Source of the DNA: Rheinheimera sp. D18
GTDB taxonomy: Bacteria > Pseudomonadota > Gammaproteobacteria > Enterobacterales > Alteromonadaceae
Length of the DNA: 64,000 nucleotides
Assembly: GCF_004345025.1 (NCBI RefSeq)
Contig: NZ_CP037745.1
Span: forward strand, 1,178,001-1,242,000
Direction: 5' to 3'
The translations under genes and the position numbers were made by a program. The notes under the pieces are model-generated. The model had not been told where the DNA came from and did no database searches. It was given only the letters and a program-made list of their open reading frames with translations. Numbering within the stretch: position 1 is the stretch's first letter; each line of letters opens with the position of its first letter. Below, piece after piece: positions 10,835-20,919 of this stretch.

Positions 10835-12244
10835 ATGTCTCTTGTTACTCGTTTTGCCCCAAGTCCTACTGGTTATTTGCACGTTGGTGGTGCTCGTACC
10901 GCGCTATTTAGCTGGTTATATGCAAAAAAAATGGGCGGAAAATTTATTTTGCGTATTGAGGATACCGATTTAGAGCGTTCTACTCAGGAATCCGTCGACG
11001 CTATTTTAGAGGGCATGAGCTGGTTGGGATTAGATCATGACGAAGGCCCTTATTATCAAACTAAACGTTTTGATTTATACAAAGAAGTAGTTGCAGAACT
11101 TTTAGCCGCAGGCCACGCTTATAAGTGTTTTTGTACCATAGAAGAAGTGGATGCGATGCGCGAAGCGCAAACAGCCGCAGGTGAAAAACCGCGTTATAAC
11201 GGAATGTGGCGCAACCGCACTGATCACCCAACGGATAAGCCTTATGTGATCCGTTTTAAAAACCCACAAACTGGTGTGGTAGTGATTGATGATTTAATTA
11301 AAGGCCGAATTGAAATTGCCAATGCGGAACTTGATGATTTAATTATTGCCAGAAGTGATGGCACACCAACCTATAACTTAACAGTAGTGGTTGATGACTG
11401 GAAAATGGGCATCACCCACGTTATTCGTGGCGATGATCACGTAAATAATACGCCACGCCAGATGAATATATTAGCGGCGCTGGGTGCCGATATTCCTAAG
11501 TATGCTCATGTGCCGATGATTTTAGGCGATGACGGTAAGCGTTTATCTAAGCGCCATGGCGCGGTAGGTGTAATGCAATATCGTGATAACGGCTTTTTAC
11601 CCGAGGCGTTATTAAATTATTTAGTGCGGTTGGGTTGGTCGCATGGCGATCAAGAGATTTTTAGTAAAGCAGAGTTAATTCAACTGTTTGATTTAAATAG
11701 CTGCAACCGTGCGCCATCAGCGTTTAATACTGACAAGCTTATTTGGTTAAATCAGCATTATATGAAAACCTTACCCGCTGAGCAGGTTGCCAAGCAGTTA
11801 GAGTGGCACATTAAAGAGCAAAAGCTTGATATTAGTAATGGCCCAGCGTTAACCGCACTAGTGGCGGCGCAAGCCGAACGGGTAAAAACGTTAAAAGAAA
11901 TGGTGGAAGTAAGCCGTTATTTTTATGAAGACTTTAGTGAGTTAGATGCGGATGCGGCGAAAAAACATTTACGCCCAGTAGCATTAGAACCGTTGCAAGC
12001 TGTTGCTGCGGCGTTATCTGATCTTAGCACTTGGACTGAAGCATCAATTCATCAGGCTATTAACGCTACTGCAGAAAAGCTGGGTGTCGGTATGGGTAAA
12101 ATTGGTATGCCGTTGCGAGTAGCTGTAACCGGCGGCGGTAACTCGCCAGCGCTAGATATTACACTGGCACTTATTGGTAAAACACGCAGTTTAAACCGAC
12201 TGGCGCAAGCAATCAGTTTTGTTGAGCAGCGCGCGGCGGAGTAA
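10835..12244 (+). CDS. gltX: Glutamate--tRNA ligase
   Basis: A 469-residue class I aminoacyl-tRNA synthetase that charges tRNA-Glu. The HIGH-type motif is in [12 protein letters not shown] (residues ~10-21) and the KMSKS-type motif is KRLSKR at 235-240. The anticodon-binding helical domains occupy the C-terminal third. It begins at ATG 10835 with the typical [13 protein letters not shown]. It is divergent from the tRNA-Val operon and appears monocistronic, with a strong inverted repeat after it. Confidence 0.97.
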   Translation: MSLVTRFAPSPTGYLHVGGARTALFSWLYAKKMGGKFILRIEDTDLERSTQESVDAILEGMSWLGLDHDEGPYYQTKRFDLYKEVVAELLAAGHAYKCFCTIEEVDAMREAQTAAGEKPRYNGMWRNRTDHPTDKPYVIRFKNPQTGVVVIDDLIKGRIEIANAELDDLIIARSDGTPTYNLTVVVDDWKMGITHVIRGDDHVNNTPRQMNILAALGADIPKYAHVPMILGDDGKRLSKRHGAVGVMQYRDNGFLPEALLNYLVRLGWSHGDQEIFSKAELIQLFDLNSCNRAPSAFNTDKLIWLNQHYMKTLPAEQVAKQLEWHIKEQKLDISNGPALTALVAAQAERVKTLKEMVEVSRYFYEDFSELDADAAKKHLRPVALEPLQAVAAALSDLSTWTEASIHQAINATAEKLGVGMGKIGMPLRVAVTGGGNSPALDITLALIGKTRSLNRLAQAISFVEQRAAE

Positions 12245-12282
12245 TTTATTACTACATTTGCGCATAATTTACGCTCAATGGC

Positions 12283-12320
12283 AGAATTACTCAGCTCGTT
12301 TAACTGGGCTGAGTAATTCT
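12283..12320. terminator. Perfect 13-bp inverted repeat downstream of gltX
   Basis: AGAATTACTCAGC at 12283-12295 pairs with GCTGAGTAATTCT at 12308-12320 around a 12-nt loop. No T run follows on either strand, so it may act as an RNA 3'-end stabiliser or a Rho-linked structure rather than a classical intrinsic terminator. Confidence 0.5.
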
Positions 12321-12414
12321 AGTTGGTACAATAATGGCTTTAATGTTTACTAAAAATAGTATGCTCAGGTGCTCAACTGGTTGAGTAGCGTGATTGGAGT
12401 GATATAACGACATA

Positions 12415-13212
12415 ATGCCTGTTTTCTTACGAGCTGCCAGTTTGGCGCTACTTTTGTGTTTGTTTGGTGCGCAAGCGGCAGAGGGTGATGACTTACCCAG
12501 TGGCGAAGAGCCGCTGCAGCCAATAGGCTTTTTTGGCACGGTTACCGGCGATATTGAGCTGGGCTTTTTGTTTACGTCAGGTAATACGGACTCTTTTGCT
12601 ATCCGTGCAAATAGCGAGTTAGTGCATGATTTAGAGTACTTTCGTAATCGCTATCAGATGCAAAGCTTGTTACAAAAAAATAATGTCGCAAGAAATGCTA
12701 ATGGCGATACACAAAACGTAACCACGGCCAGTCGATATAGTTTTACTGGGCAGAGTAACTACAAGTTAGTAAAAGGCCGAGAATCGATATTTGGCCGCGC
12801 CACCTATGCACATGATAAATTTGGTGCGTTTCGTGAACAAGCATCCCTCGCGGTAGGTTATGGTAATCGGGTGTATGAACAACGCACGAGCTATTTTGAT
12901 CTTGAAACTGGACCGGGTTTTTCCTATAGCAATACCGCCGCGAGCGTAACTCATAGCGGTGTAATTTGGTTTGTTGCTGCGAACTTAGATTATGCTTTGT
13001 TTGATACGAGCAGCTTTCGCCAAACGCTGGAAGGGGCACTATCATTAGACGGTGAAAATACTATTTTTCTGAGCCGCAGCAGTATCACCACTAAAATCAT
13101 TGACAAACTGTCTATGCGTTTTAGTTTTATTGTCAAATACAACTCAGAGCCAGAAGGTGATTTACGTAAAGCCGATACCGAAACCTCGGCTTCTTTGGTG
13201 TATACCTTCTAA
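12415..13212 (+). CDS. DUF481 (YdiY-like) outer membrane beta-barrel protein
   Basis: A 265-residue exported protein. Residues 1-22 (LRAASLALLLCLFGAQAAEG) look like a Sec signal peptide. The mature part has alternating beta strands and the DUF481 hallmarks GDIELGFLFTSGNTDS near the start and a C-terminal SLVYTF ending in phenylalanine, as in outer-membrane barrels. The molecular function of DUF481 proteins is not known. It appears to be a single-gene unit, converging on the glutathione peroxidase gene 24 bp downstream. Confidence 0.85.
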   Translation: MPVFLRAASLALLLCLFGAQAAEGDDLPSGEEPLQPIGFFGTVTGDIELGFLFTSGNTDSFAIRANSELVHDLEYFRNRYQMQSLLQKNNVARNANGDTQNVTTASRYSFTGQSNYKLVKGRESIFGRATYAHDKFGAFREQASLAVGYGNRVYEQRTSYFDLETGPGFSYSNTAASVTHSGVIWFVAANLDYALFDTSSFRQTLEGALSLDGENTIFLSRSSITTKIIDKLSMRFSFIVKYNSEPEGDLRKADTETSASLVYTF

Positions 13213-13236
13213 ATTAAAGGTCTGCTTTATACGTCA

Positions 13237-13728
13237 TTAAAGTAACGCAGCTATGGCATTACTCATACTGGTGGGCTTCGTTTTTGGTGCATAACGGGCA
13301 ATGACTTGTCCCTGCTTATTTATTAAGAACTTGGTGAAGTTCCATTTAATTGCGCGGGTATTTAACACACCACGAGCTTGATCTTTTAAGTAGCTAAACA
13401 AAGGCGCTGCCTCTGGACCATTAACTAAAATCTTGCTCATAACCGGAAAGCTGACACCAAAATTTATTTCACAAAATTGCTGAATATCACTATCTGCAGC
13501 AGGTTCTTGACCACCAAATTGATTACACGGAAAAGCCAAAATAACTAAACCCTTGTCGTGGTATGTTTGGTGTAGCGCCTCTAGTTCTTTATACTGAGGG
13601 GTAAAACCGCACTGGCTTGCAGTGTTAACGATTAAAAGTACCTTACCCTGATATTGGCTTAGGCTAACCTTATTACCTTGCGCATCGTTAACACTATGCT
13701 CATACACATTATTTATAGCCTCGTTCAT
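13237..13728 (-). CDS. Glutathione peroxidase (Cys type)
   Basis: A 163-residue thiol peroxidase that reduces hydroperoxides using glutathione or, more often in bacteria, thioredoxin. The peroxidatic residue is a cysteine (C40 in NTASQCGFTPQY), not selenocysteine. The partner residues of the catalytic tetrad are visible in FPCNQFGGQEP (Gln) and KWNFTKFL (Trp, Asn). The Cys in FPCNQF is the likely resolving cysteine. I start at 13728 because AAGGA lies just upstream and the protein then has the usual length; a 23-codon open extension to 13797 has no homology I recognise. It is divergent from the next gene, so promoters probably share 13729-13813. Confidence 0.92.
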   Translation of the reverse strand: MNEAINNVYEHSVNDAQGNKVSLSQYQGKVLLIVNTASQCGFTPQYKELEALHQTYHDKGLVILAFPCNQFGGQEPAADSDIQQFCEINFGVSFPVMSKILVNGPEAAPLFSYLKDQARGVLNTRAIKWNFTKFLINKQGQVIARYAPKTKPTSMSNAIAALL

Positions 13729-13813
13729 AACTTTTCCATCCTTAAATGCTTTCAATCCGGCGCATATCTTTGTAAGCTCAACAGCCCAGTATGTCACAGT
13801 TTAAGTCAGTTAT

Positions 13814-14695
13814 ATGTCGAATCAAAATAGTAAAAAAGTCGCGTTTATTGGTCTTGGTGTTATGGGTTACCCAATGGCAGGTTACCTACAGCAAAAGGGC
13901 TACCAGGTAACGGTATATAACCGCACTACAGCGAAGGCAGAGCAATGGGCTACGCAGTATAAGGGTAACTTTGCCGATACGCCGGCCAAGGCCGCACAGG
14001 GCGCTGAGTTAGTGTTTATGTGCGTAGGCAATGACGACGATGTGCGCTCCATTGTGTACGGCGAGCAGGGTGTGCTTAGCGGTATGCATGCTGGTGCGGT
14101 ACTCGTTGACCATACTACAGCATCGGCAGACTTAGCGCGTGAGCTAGCCGCCAATGCCCAGCAGCAAAGCGTAGGGTTTTTAGATGCTCCAGTGTCAGGT
14201 GGACAAGCGGGTGCTGAAAACGGCGTATTAACCGTGATGGTAGGCGGTGAGCCTGCCGCTTTTGCTAAAGCGGAGGCCGCAATTAGCTGTTATTCGCGCT
14301 GCGTTAAGTTGTTAGGGCCTGCTGGTTCTGGTCAGCTAGCGAAAATGGTTAACCAAATATGTATTGCTGGTGTAGTACAAGGTTTGGCCGAAGCGTTAAA
14401 CTTTGCGCAAAATGCCGGCTTAGATGGTGCTGCGGTAGTTGAAGTTATTTCACAAGGTGCAGCATCATCTTGGCAGATGCAAAACCGCTCGTTGACAATG
14501 CTAGACGGTAAGTATGACTTTGGCTTTGCGGTAGACTGGATGCGTAAAGACTTAGGTATAGCACTTGCCGAAGCGCGTAATAATGGCAGCCATTTACCAG
14601 TAACGGCATTGGTTGATCAGTTTTACAGTGAAGTGCAACAAATGGGCGGCAAACGTTGGGATACCTCAAGTTTACTGGCGCGATTAAAGCGCTAA
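13814..14695 (+). CDS. NAD(P)-dependent beta-hydroxyacid dehydrogenase
   Basis: A 293-residue member of the 3-hydroxyisobutyrate / tartronate-semialdehyde reductase family. The Rossmann glycine motif is FIGLGVMGYPMAG (residues ~12-24). The substrate loop is DAPVSGGQAGAENG, and the catalytic lysine lies in GSGQLAKMVNQ. The substrate cannot be fixed from sequence; a clearer 3-hydroxyisobutyrate dehydrogenase (mmsB) sits at 30754 in the valine cluster, so this one probably acts on another short beta-hydroxyacid. Its last 12 bases overlap the 3' end of the convergent RES toxin gene. Confidence 0.88.
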   Translation: MSNQNSKKVAFIGLGVMGYPMAGYLQQKGYQVTVYNRTTAKAEQWATQYKGNFADTPAKAAQGAELVFMCVGNDDDVRSIVYGEQGVLSGMHAGAVLVDHTTASADLARELAANAQQQSVGFLDAPVSGGQAGAENGVLTVMVGGEPAAFAKAEAAISCYSRCVKLLGPAGSGQLAKMVNQICIAGVVQGLAEALNFAQNAGLDGAAVVEVISQGAASSWQMQNRSLTMLDGKYDFGFAVDWMRKDLGIALAEARNNGSHLPVTALVDQFYSEVQQMGGKRWDTSSLLARLKR

Positions 14696-15157
14696 ACGCG
14701 GATCGGGCATAAAGTCTAGTTCAGTATTACTGGCTAAACAGCGACTAAAGTTAGCATGCTTGGGGTTAAGCAAAATATTGTTTTCTCTTGGTGCTAATAC
14801 GCTAGGCACTGCTAAGGCTAAACTAGCGGTTTGGTTTAGCCAGCTATCACCAATACGCGCTGTTTCCGCGGTGGCAGGTTGCTCACGCCAGCTAGCAGGT
14901 AATGTGCTAGTGCTTATTTGCATCAGTTCGTTGCGTTCAATTGTTAATTGAAATAGCCGGTAATGGTTTAATGCCACACGATTATTTAAATGCACTAAAA
15001 TCTCTAAAATAGCTAAGGCTTCACTGCCAGCGGTATAAATACAAAGCTGGCCTTTGCTATTCCAACGCCCACCAAATAAACGTGCACCTTCACCGTCAAA
15101 AGCTTGTGCAGCCCATTTACTATGTACTAAACGATATAGCTTTATGCTATTGCTCAT
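14684..15157 (-). CDS. RES-domain toxin (NAD+-degrading) of a Xre-RES system
   Basis: A 157-residue RES-domain protein. Characterised RES toxins of type II systems deplete NAD+ by phosphorolysis or hydrolysis. Visible family features are the early Arg in YRLVHSKWA, the block ARLFGGRWNSKGQLCIYTAGS with conserved Gly-Gly-Arg-Trp-Asn and Tyr, and the Glu in SEALAILEILVHL. It is the second gene after the antitoxin with a 41-bp gap, matching the usual antitoxin-first order. Full length for the family, so likely functional. The C-terminus overlaps the neighbouring dehydrogenase gene tail-to-tail by 12 bp. Confidence 0.88.
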   Translation of the reverse strand: MSNSIKLYRLVHSKWAAQAFDGEGARLFGGRWNSKGQLCIYTAGSEALAILEILVHLNNRVALNHYRLFQLTIERNELMQISTSTLPASWREQPATAETARIGDSWLNQTASLALAVPSVLAPRENNILLNPKHANFSRCLASNTELDFMPDPRLAL

Positions 15158-15198
15158 TCAGCGGCGTTCCCGTTTCGCTACACCGTTAATAAACCGCA

Positions 15199-15648
15199 TT
15201 AGGCAAACACACCGTGTTCTAAGCGGCCAATTAAATCGAGTATGGCTTGAGTTTCTGCCGATGTAGCCAGCATATCTAATGGGGCTTTATCGCCAAGGCC
15301 GTAAACTGGCTCGATTAACCAACGACTGGCGGCAGGAATGTTATCATTAAATAAAGCGGTAGCCGCCACTAGTACCGTAGCAAAACGATATAACCGATCG
15401 CTTTCATCTTGAGAAAATTTACCGCTTTTAGCGCGTCGGGATAAGGTTGCCGGTGCTAGCTGACATACTGACGCTAATTGCTTTTTATCTAGACCAGATA
15501 AACTAGCGAGCGTGTCAAAAACCCGATAACTAAAGCCATCATGAAGCGCTTGATATAATTTAGGCCCGCGCTCGGCAATACCTAGCTGCTGCCAAATATT
15601 ATTAGCTTGATAAAGCTGAGGGGTAAATTCTTTGACTAATGCAATCAT
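15199..15648 (-). CDS. Xre/MbcA/ParS-type antitoxin
   Basis: A 149-residue antitoxin. An N-terminal Xre-like helix-turn-helix (about residues 45-75, with LSGLDKKQLASVCQLAPATLSRRAKSG split over it) is followed by the DUF2384/MbcA-ParS-Xre toxin-binding domain. That domain includes SRWLIEPVYGLGDKAPLDMLAT, with the typical N/G-x-x-P-L-D motif. It should bind and block the RES protein and repress the pair. AAGGTG lies ahead of ATG 15648, and two operator-like palindromes lie over and after the promoter. Confidence 0.9.
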   Translation of the reverse strand: MIALVKEFTPQLYQANNIWQQLGIAERGPKLYQALHDGFSYRVFDTLASLSGLDKKQLASVCQLAPATLSRRAKSGKFSQDESDRLYRFATVLVAATALFNDNIPAASRWLIEPVYGLGDKAPLDMLATSAETQAILDLIGRLEHGVFA

Positions 15649-15661
15649 GCTACACCTTTTT

Positions 15662-15709
15662 TATCAAATGGTACTTTGTAAGTGTATCAGATGATAGGTG
15701 CTTGGTCAA
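15662..15709 (-). promoter_or_regulatory. Xre-RES promoter with two tandem operator palindromes
   Basis: On the minus strand there is -35 TTGACC (plus 15704-15709), an exact 17-bp spacer and -10 TACACT (plus 15681-15686). A palindrome TATCA-GA-TGATA at 15685-15696 covers the spacer and -10 edge. A near copy, TATCA-AA-TGGTA, lies at 15662-15673, centred 23 bp away and downstream of the -10. This arrangement fits autorepression by the Xre antitoxin (inference). Confidence 0.65.
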
Positions 15710-15731
15710 AAATTCAACGAGGTAAAGAGGG

Positions 15732-15754
15732 TAGCGCGCAATAATAGCGCGCCA
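15732..15754 (-). terminator. GC-rich hairpin downstream of scoB
   Basis: GCGCGC at 15734-15739 and 15747-15752 around an AATAATA loop. It lies between the scoB stop and the Xre promoter with no T run. It is a candidate end of the liu-sco operon. Confidence 0.4.
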
Positions 15755-15773
15755 CTAAAGATTAAAGCGTAAT

Positions 15774-16433
15774 TTAGTTAAACGCCATTTCAGGTATGTC
15801 ACCAGAAACAATTAGTTTACCACCCGTTTTTTGCTGAATTTCTTCAACAGAAATTCCCGGTGCGCGTTCTAGTAAATGAAATGCACCATCGCGTACTTCT
15901 AATACTGCCAAATCGGTAACAATTTTCTTTACACAGCCAACGCCAGTTAATGGCAGACTGCAATTGTCTAGTAACTTACTATTACCGTATTTGTCGGCGT
16001 GTGTCATAGTAACTACAATATTTTGCGCGCCGGCCACTAAATCCATAGCGCCGCCCATGCCTTTAACGAGCTTACCTGGGATCATCCAGCTAGCAATATT
16101 GCCGTTTTGATCTACTTCAAACGCACCTAGCACAGTTAAATCAACATGGCCGCCGCGGATCATGGCAAAGCTTTCTGCTGAATTAAAAATAGCAGCGCCC
16201 TTGATAGCGGTAACGGTTTCTTTGCCTGCGTTAATCATGTCGGCGTCTAGTTCAGCTTCAGTAGGGTATGGGCCCATACCTAACAGGCCGTTCTCTGATT
16301 GCAACATAACTTCGATGCCTGCTGGCACATAGTTGGCAACTAAAGTAGGAATACCTATGCCTAAGTTAACGTAGTAACCGTCTTGAAGCTCTTGTGCCAC
16401 ACGCATGGCAACCTGTTCACGAGTTAAAGCCAT
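15774..16433 (-). CDS. scoB: Succinyl-CoA:acetoacetate CoA-transferase, beta subunit
   Basis: A 219-residue B subunit of a family I CoA-transferase that moves CoA from succinyl-CoA to acetoacetate. The catalytic glutamate is in QSENGLLGMGP (the SENG motif, about residue 45). Another family block is SWMIPGKLVKGMGGAMDLV. Start 16433 is set by GGAGG 7 bp upstream; the frame is open to 16484 but overlaps scoA. It is last in the liu operon. In this setting it activates the acetoacetate released by LiuE so that the thiolase at 24736 can split acetoacetyl-CoA. An acetate-specific (AtoA) role cannot be excluded. Confidence 0.92.
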   Translation of the reverse strand: MALTREQVAMRVAQELQDGYYVNLGIGIPTLVANYVPAGIEVMLQSENGLLGMGPYPTEAELDADMINAGKETVTAIKGAAIFNSAESFAMIRGGHVDLTVLGAFEVDQNGNIASWMIPGKLVKGMGGAMDLVAGAQNIVVTMTHADKYGNSKLLDNCSLPLTGVGCVKKIVTDLAVLEVRDGAFHLLERAPGISVEEIQQKTGGKLIVSGDIPEMAFN

Positions 16434-16443
16434 TGTTGCCTCC

Positions 16444-17145
16444 TTAATCTTGACGCACGGTGCGACGTTCAATACGTTTTTCAAAGTTACCTTTGATCAC
16501 GCGCTGTACATAAATGCCCGGAGTATGAATTTGTGACGGTTCTAGCTCACCCGGTTCAACAATTTCTTCTACTTCAGCCACAGTAATTTTACCAGCCGTT
16601 GCCGCCATTGGGTTGAAGTTCATTGAAGTGTGGCGGAACATCAGGTTGCCATAACGGTCGGCTTTCCACGCGCGAACTATGGCAAAATCGCCAGTGATAG
16701 ATTCTTCTAACACATAGTTACGGCCTTTAATTTCACGGGTTTCTTTACCCTCAGCAACAGGAGTGCCGTAGCCGGTAGCAGTAAAAAATGCCGGAATACC
16801 TGCACCACCAGCGCGCATTTTCTCGGCTAGCGTACCTTGTGGTGTTAGCTCAACTTCTAATTCGCCATTTAATAACTGCTTTTCAAACAGGGCATTTTCG
16901 CCAACGTATGAAGCAATCATTTTTTTAATTTGTCGATCTTCTAATAAAATACCTAAGCCAAAGCCGTCAACACCACAGTTGTTTGACACTACGGTTAAGT
17001 CTTTGGTGGCCATTTTTTTAATTTGATCAATTAAGCCCTCTGGAATACCGCATAAACCAAAGCCACCAGCGATAACGGTCATGCCGTCTTGCAAGCCTGC
17101 CATGGCGTCTTCGTAGCTATGTACTACTTTATTAAACCCTGCCAT
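16444..17145 (-). CDS. scoA: Succinyl-CoA:acetoacetate CoA-transferase, alpha subunit
   Basis: A 233-residue A subunit, partner of ScoB. The family core is visible: [19 protein letters not shown] near residues 19-37 (CoA-binding glycine loop), [15 protein letters not shown], and [19 protein letters not shown] near 165-183. AGGAC precedes ATG 17145. The gene ends 10 bp before the scoB start, and 22 bp separate it from liuE upstream, so it is cotranscribed with the leucine pathway. Confidence 0.93.
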   Translation of the reverse strand: MAGFNKVVHSYEDAMAGLQDGMTVIAGGFGLCGIPEGLIDQIKKMATKDLTVVSNNCGVDGFGLGILLEDRQIKKMIASYVGENALFEKQLLNGELEVELTPQGTLAEKMRAGGAGIPAFFTATGYGTPVAEGKETREIKGRNYVLEESITGDFAIVRAWKADRYGNLMFRHTSMNFNPMAATAGKITVAEVEEIVEPGELEPSQIHTPGIYVQRVIKGNFEKRIERRTVRQD

Positions 17146-17168
17146 TTTTTGTCCTCTGAGCGCTATGT

Positions 17169-18083
17169 TTAGTTGTTAGTTTGCGTGCATTTGGCGCCAA
17201 GTGCCAATCCTACTTTAGAACTAGGCTGCTTGCCCAGCTTGTCAGTAATAAACCAACCCGCTTTGGCTAGCGCCTGTAAATCTACGCCGTGGTTAATACC
17301 AAGGCCATTGAGTAAATACACCACATCTTCACTGGCCACATTGCCTGAGGCGCCAGCGGCGTAAGGGCAGCCGCCTAAACCGGCGACGGCGCAGTCAATA
17401 ACACTAATGCCACGCTGTAAGGCGACATAAATATTGGTTAAGGCTTGGCCGTAAGTATCATGAAAATGTACCGCCAGTTTATCTACTGGCACAACAGCTA
17501 ATACCGCATCTAACATAGCGTTGACTTTATCTGGGGTACCCACACCTATGGTATCGCCTAGCGAAATTTCGTAGCAGCCCATATTTAATAACGCCTTGGC
17601 AACACGGGCCACTTCGGCTGGGGCAACGTCACCTTGATAGGGGCAACCCACCACGCAGGAGACATAGCCGCGCACTTTAATGCCGTCGGTTTTGGCTGTG
17701 GCCATAACAGGAGCAAATCGGGCTAAGCTTTCGCTAATAGAGCAGTTAATGTTTTTTTGGCTAAAGGCTTCAGATGCTGCGCCAAAAATAGCCACTTCAC
17801 TGGCGTTGGCAGCTTTAGCTGCAGCGTAGCCTTGCAAGTTAGGTGTAAGTGCGGCGTAAGTAACGTTAGTGCTGCGGGTTATGCCAGCAAAAACCTCACT
17901 AGAGTCGGCCATTTGTGGCACCCACTTAGCAGAGACAAAAGCACCGCTTTCAATATAGCTGTGGCCAGCAGCACTTAGCATATTAATCAGTGTAATTTTG
18001 TCTTGAGTGCTAACTGTCGCTTCATTTTGTAAGCCATCGCGCGGGCCAACTTCAACTAGGCGTACATTTTTCGGTAGGCTCAT
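17169..18083 (-). CDS. liuE: Hydroxymethylglutaryl-CoA lyase
   Basis: A 304-residue lyase that cleaves HMG-CoA to acetoacetate and acetyl-CoA, the last leucine-specific step. It starts with the DRE-TIM motif region [12 protein letters not shown] (Arg and Asp catalytic). It carries the metal-binding HFHDTYGQ and the signature [19 protein letters not shown] with the active-site cysteine. The start overlaps the liuD stop by 4 bp, pointing to translational coupling. Length is typical. Confidence 0.95.
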   Translation of the reverse strand: MSLPKNVRLVEVGPRDGLQNEATVSTQDKITLINMLSAAGHSYIESGAFVSAKWVPQMADSSEVFAGITRSTNVTYAALTPNLQGYAAAKAANASEVAIFGAASEAFSQKNINCSISESLARFAPVMATAKTDGIKVRGYVSCVVGCPYQGDVAPAEVARVAKALLNMGCYEISLGDTIGVGTPDKVNAMLDAVLAVVPVDKLAVHFHDTYGQALTNIYVALQRGISVIDCAVAGLGGCPYAAGASGNVASEDVVYLLNGLGINHGVDLQALAKAGWFITDKLGKQPSSKVGLALGAKCTQTNN

Positions 18084-20053
18084 GCGTCCTCCGCCGTAAA
18101 ATCAACCAGTTCAGCGCCGTCTTTTACCAGATCACCGGCAGCATAAAATACATCATTAACCACACCGTTTTTCGGCGCTTTAATGCTGTATTCCATTTTC
18201 ATCGCTTCCATTATTACTAAGGTATCACCGGCTGCTACTGTAGCGCCTTTTTGTGCGATAACCGCCACTATGGTGCCGTTCATAGGCGCAGTTAAGCTGC
18301 CTGCATGCTCAGAGCCATCGTGTTCAATAGTAACTTCGGTTTGATAAATAAAATCGTAACGCTGATTTTTTAGAAATACACTGATTGTATCTTGATAACG
18401 ACTAACACGGACCTTAATAAGCTGCTCGCCCATTACTACACTTAGCTTATCGCCGTGTAATTGTGCGCTGCAACTTAGCTGCTGGCCGGCAACCTTAACT
18501 AGGTAGTTATTTGCGGTTTGCGCAATGCTTAGCTGATGTTTGGTTTCACCTTGCTGTAAGCTAAGTTGAATAGTCGGTAATTCATTTAGCTGCCAACCCT
18601 TATTGCATTGCCATGGGTTAGTGCTATTTGTATTGTGTTGTTGCAGCAAAATAAATAACCCAGCGAAAACTAAAGCTTGATCATCTTGTTTGTTCACTGG
18701 TGCAAATAGGCTGTCATGGTGTTGATTAATAAAATTAGTATCGAGCTGAGCCGCTTTAAACGCAGGGTGTGCAGTTAGACGAGTCAAAAAGCCTAGGTTT
18801 GTGGTAACACCCGCAATGCGGTAATCGTCTAGGGCGCGTAACATGCGGTTAATAGCGCGGTCACGGTTTTCATCCCAAACAATAAGCTTGGCTATCATGG
18901 GGTCGTAAAACGGTGAAACTTCATCGTTTTCAATTACACCCGTGTCTATCCGCACATGGCGGTTAGCCTCTGGCTGGCGTAAATAACTCAGTTTACCGGT
19001 AGCCGGCATAAAGTCGTTATCAGGGTCTTCGGCATACACGCGCACTTCAATGGCATGGCCGTTAATTTGCACTTGGCTTTGTGTTAGCGGCAAAGCTTCG
19101 CCAGCGGCGACCAATAATTGCCACTGCACTAAGTCTTGTCCGGTAATCATTTCGGTAACGGGGTGTTCAACCTGCAGTCGGGTATTCATTTCCATAAAAT
19201 AGAATGAACCGTCTTCGTCAAACAAAAACTCAACCGTACCCGCGCCGCGGTAATTAATGGCTTTGGCGGCTTTAACTGCGGCTTCGCCCATGGCTTTGCG
19301 CTGTTCAGCGCTAAAATTAGGCGCTGGCGCTTCTTCAATGACCTTCTGATGGCGGCGTTGAATAGAGCAGTCGCGCTCGGCTAAATACACGGCATTGCCA
19401 TGATTGTCGGCAAATACCTGAATTTCAATGTGGCGTGGTTTAGTAAGGTAGCGCTCAATTAGCATTTTGTCGTTGCCAAAACCGGCTTTGGCTTCACGTC
19501 GCGCGCTGGCAAGAGCTTCGCTAAATTCTTCTTTTTTCCATACCACCCGCATGCCTTTACCGCCGCCGCCATAGGCTGCTTTTAACAGTTGCGGATAACC
19601 AATTTTGGCTGATTCGTCTGCTAATAGCTGATCAGATTGATCATCGCCATGATAGCCAGGCACCAATGGTACTCCGGCTTGCTGCATAATAATTTTAGCG
19701 GCACTTTTAGAGCCCATAGCGGTAATAGCATCTACCGGCGGGCCAATAAAGATGATACCTGCTGCATCACAAGCTTTAGCAAATTCTTCGTTTTCAGACA
19801 AAAAACCATAGCCAGGATGTATTGCTTCAGCACCGGCTTTTTTAGCAATGGCAATAATTTTGTCTGCGCGTAAGTAAGAGTCTTTACTCGGTGCTGGGCC
19901 TAGCAAATAAGCTTCGTCTGCCATGCGCACATGACGAGCATTGGCGTCGGCTTCTGAATATACGGCAACACAGCTGATCCCCAACTTGTGGGCAGTATCG
20001 ATCACGCGACAAGCAATTTCGCCGCGGTTGGCGATGAGAATTTTGCGAAACAT
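18080..20053 (-). CDS. liuD: Methylcrotonoyl-CoA carboxylase, alpha (biotin) subunit
   Basis: A 657-residue biotin-containing subunit of 3-methylcrotonyl-CoA carboxylase. An N-terminal biotin carboxylase domain ([15 protein letters not shown]-grasp loop [32 protein letters not shown]) is followed by a linking BT domain and a C-terminal biotinyl domain. The biotin-accepting Lys619 lies in IMEAMKMEY. It works with LiuB to carboxylate 3-methylcrotonyl-CoA using ATP and bicarbonate. Start 20053 has AAGGA upstream and the canonical [12 protein letters not shown]. Only 5 bp separate it from the liuC stop. Confidence 0.95.
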   Translation of the reverse strand: MFRKILIANRGEIACRVIDTAHKLGISCVAVYSEADANARHVRMADEAYLLGPAPSKDSYLRADKIIAIAKKAGAEAIHPGYGFLSENEEFAKACDAAGIIFIGPPVDAITAMGSKSAAKIIMQQAGVPLVPGYHGDDQSDQLLADESAKIGYPQLLKAAYGGGGKGMRVVWKKEEFSEALASARREAKAGFGNDKMLIERYLTKPRHIEIQVFADNHGNAVYLAERDCSIQRRHQKVIEEAPAPNFSAEQRKAMGEAAVKAAKAINYRGAGTVEFLFDEDGSFYFMEMNTRLQVEHPVTEMITGQDLVQWQLLVAAGEALPLTQSQVQINGHAIEVRVYAEDPDNDFMPATGKLSYLRQPEANRHVRIDTGVIENDEVSPFYDPMIAKLIVWDENRDRAINRMLRALDDYRIAGVTTNLGFLTRLTAHPAFKAAQLDTNFINQHHDSLFAPVNKQDDQALVFAGLFILLQQHNTNSTNPWQCNKGWQLNELPTIQLSLQQGETKHQLSIAQTANNYLVKVAGQQLSCSAQLHGDKLSVVMGEQLIKVRVSRYQDTISVFLKNQRYDFIYQTEVTIEHDGSEHAGSLTAPMNGTIVAVIAQKGATVAAGDTLVIMEAMKMEYSIKAPKNGVVNDVFYAAGDLVKDGAELVDFTAEDA

Positions 20054-20058
20054 TATAG

Positions 20059-20853
20059 TTATTCCTTGCCAAGCCAAGCCGGTGGGCGTTTAGATAAAAA
20101 CGCGGTTAGCCCTTCTTGGCCTTCTTTTGATACACGAATTTCAGCAATAGCTTGCGTAGTATGGGCAATAACGTTGTTGCTGATCTTACGATTATAAATA
20201 TTGTGAATTAGCGCTTTGGCTGCGCCGATTGCTGCAGGGCTATTTTGTAGCATACCAGTAATAAACTGGTCTGCGTTGGCCTGCAGTTCACCGTCTTTAG
20301 CCACTTGGTGCACTAAACCTATGTCTAACGCAGTGGCCGCTGAGAAGCGCTCCGCTGTGATAAAATAACGACGGCTTTGGCGCTCGCCAATAGCACGCAT
20401 AACGTAAGGGCTAATAACCGCAGGAATTAAGCCAATGCGCACTTCACTTAAACAAAAGCTGGCTTTCTCTTCGGCAATGGCGATATCGCAACAAGCAACT
20501 AAACCAACTGCGCCACCAAAGGCAGCACCATTAACTAAGGCAATAGTGGGCTTTGGAAATTTGTCTAATCGGTGCATTAAGGTGGCTAATTCTTCGGCAT
20601 CAGCCTGGTTTTGACCAAAGTTTTTCTCTGCCATAGAGCGCATCCAGTTGATGTCGGCTCCGGCTGAGAAATTTTTACCATTAGCGGCAAGTATCAACAT
20701 ACGCACATCGTCATTATTGGCCAAGTCCTTTAATACTTGGATCAATTCGGCGATCATATGATCGTCAAACGCATTGTGCACGTCAGGGCGGTTTAGCGTG
20801 AGTGTGGCGACACCGCGGTTATCAATGCTAACTTCTGTATAAATATGGCTCAT
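20059..20853 (-). CDS. liuC: Methylglutaconyl-CoA hydratase
   Basis: A 264-residue crotonase-fold enzyme. The oxyanion-hole motif is FSAGADINWMRSM (about residues 64-76). The second conserved block is NGAAFGGAVGLVACCDIAIA, with the catalytic-region glutamate in LSEVRIGLIPAVISPYV. In the liu context it hydrates 3-methylglutaconyl-CoA to HMG-CoA. Start 20853 has GGAGAG 6 bp upstream. Upstream lies a 308-bp gap containing the paired-hairpin repeat, so its expression relative to liuB may be modulated at RNA level (inference). Confidence 0.92.
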   Translation of the reverse strand: MSHIYTEVSIDNRGVATLTLNRPDVHNAFDDHMIAELIQVLKDLANNDDVRMLILAANGKNFSAGADINWMRSMAEKNFGQNQADAEELATLMHRLDKFPKPTIALVNGAAFGGAVGLVACCDIAIAEEKASFCLSEVRIGLIPAVISPYVMRAIGERQSRRYFITAERFSAATALDIGLVHQVAKDGELQANADQFITGMLQNSPAAIGAAKALIHNIYNRKISNNVIAHTTQAIAEIRVSKEGQEGLTAFLSKRPPAWLGKE

Positions 20854-20919
20854 TGTCTCTCCGAAAGTGTTGGCGTAACCTGCTACTGCATTTCTTCGAA
20901 TTCGCATCTGCTACGTGCA

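Noticed and set aside
13729..13797. 23-codon N-terminal extension of the glutathione peroxidase
   Set aside because: No ribosome-binding site or homology, whereas AAGGA precedes the ATG at 13728.
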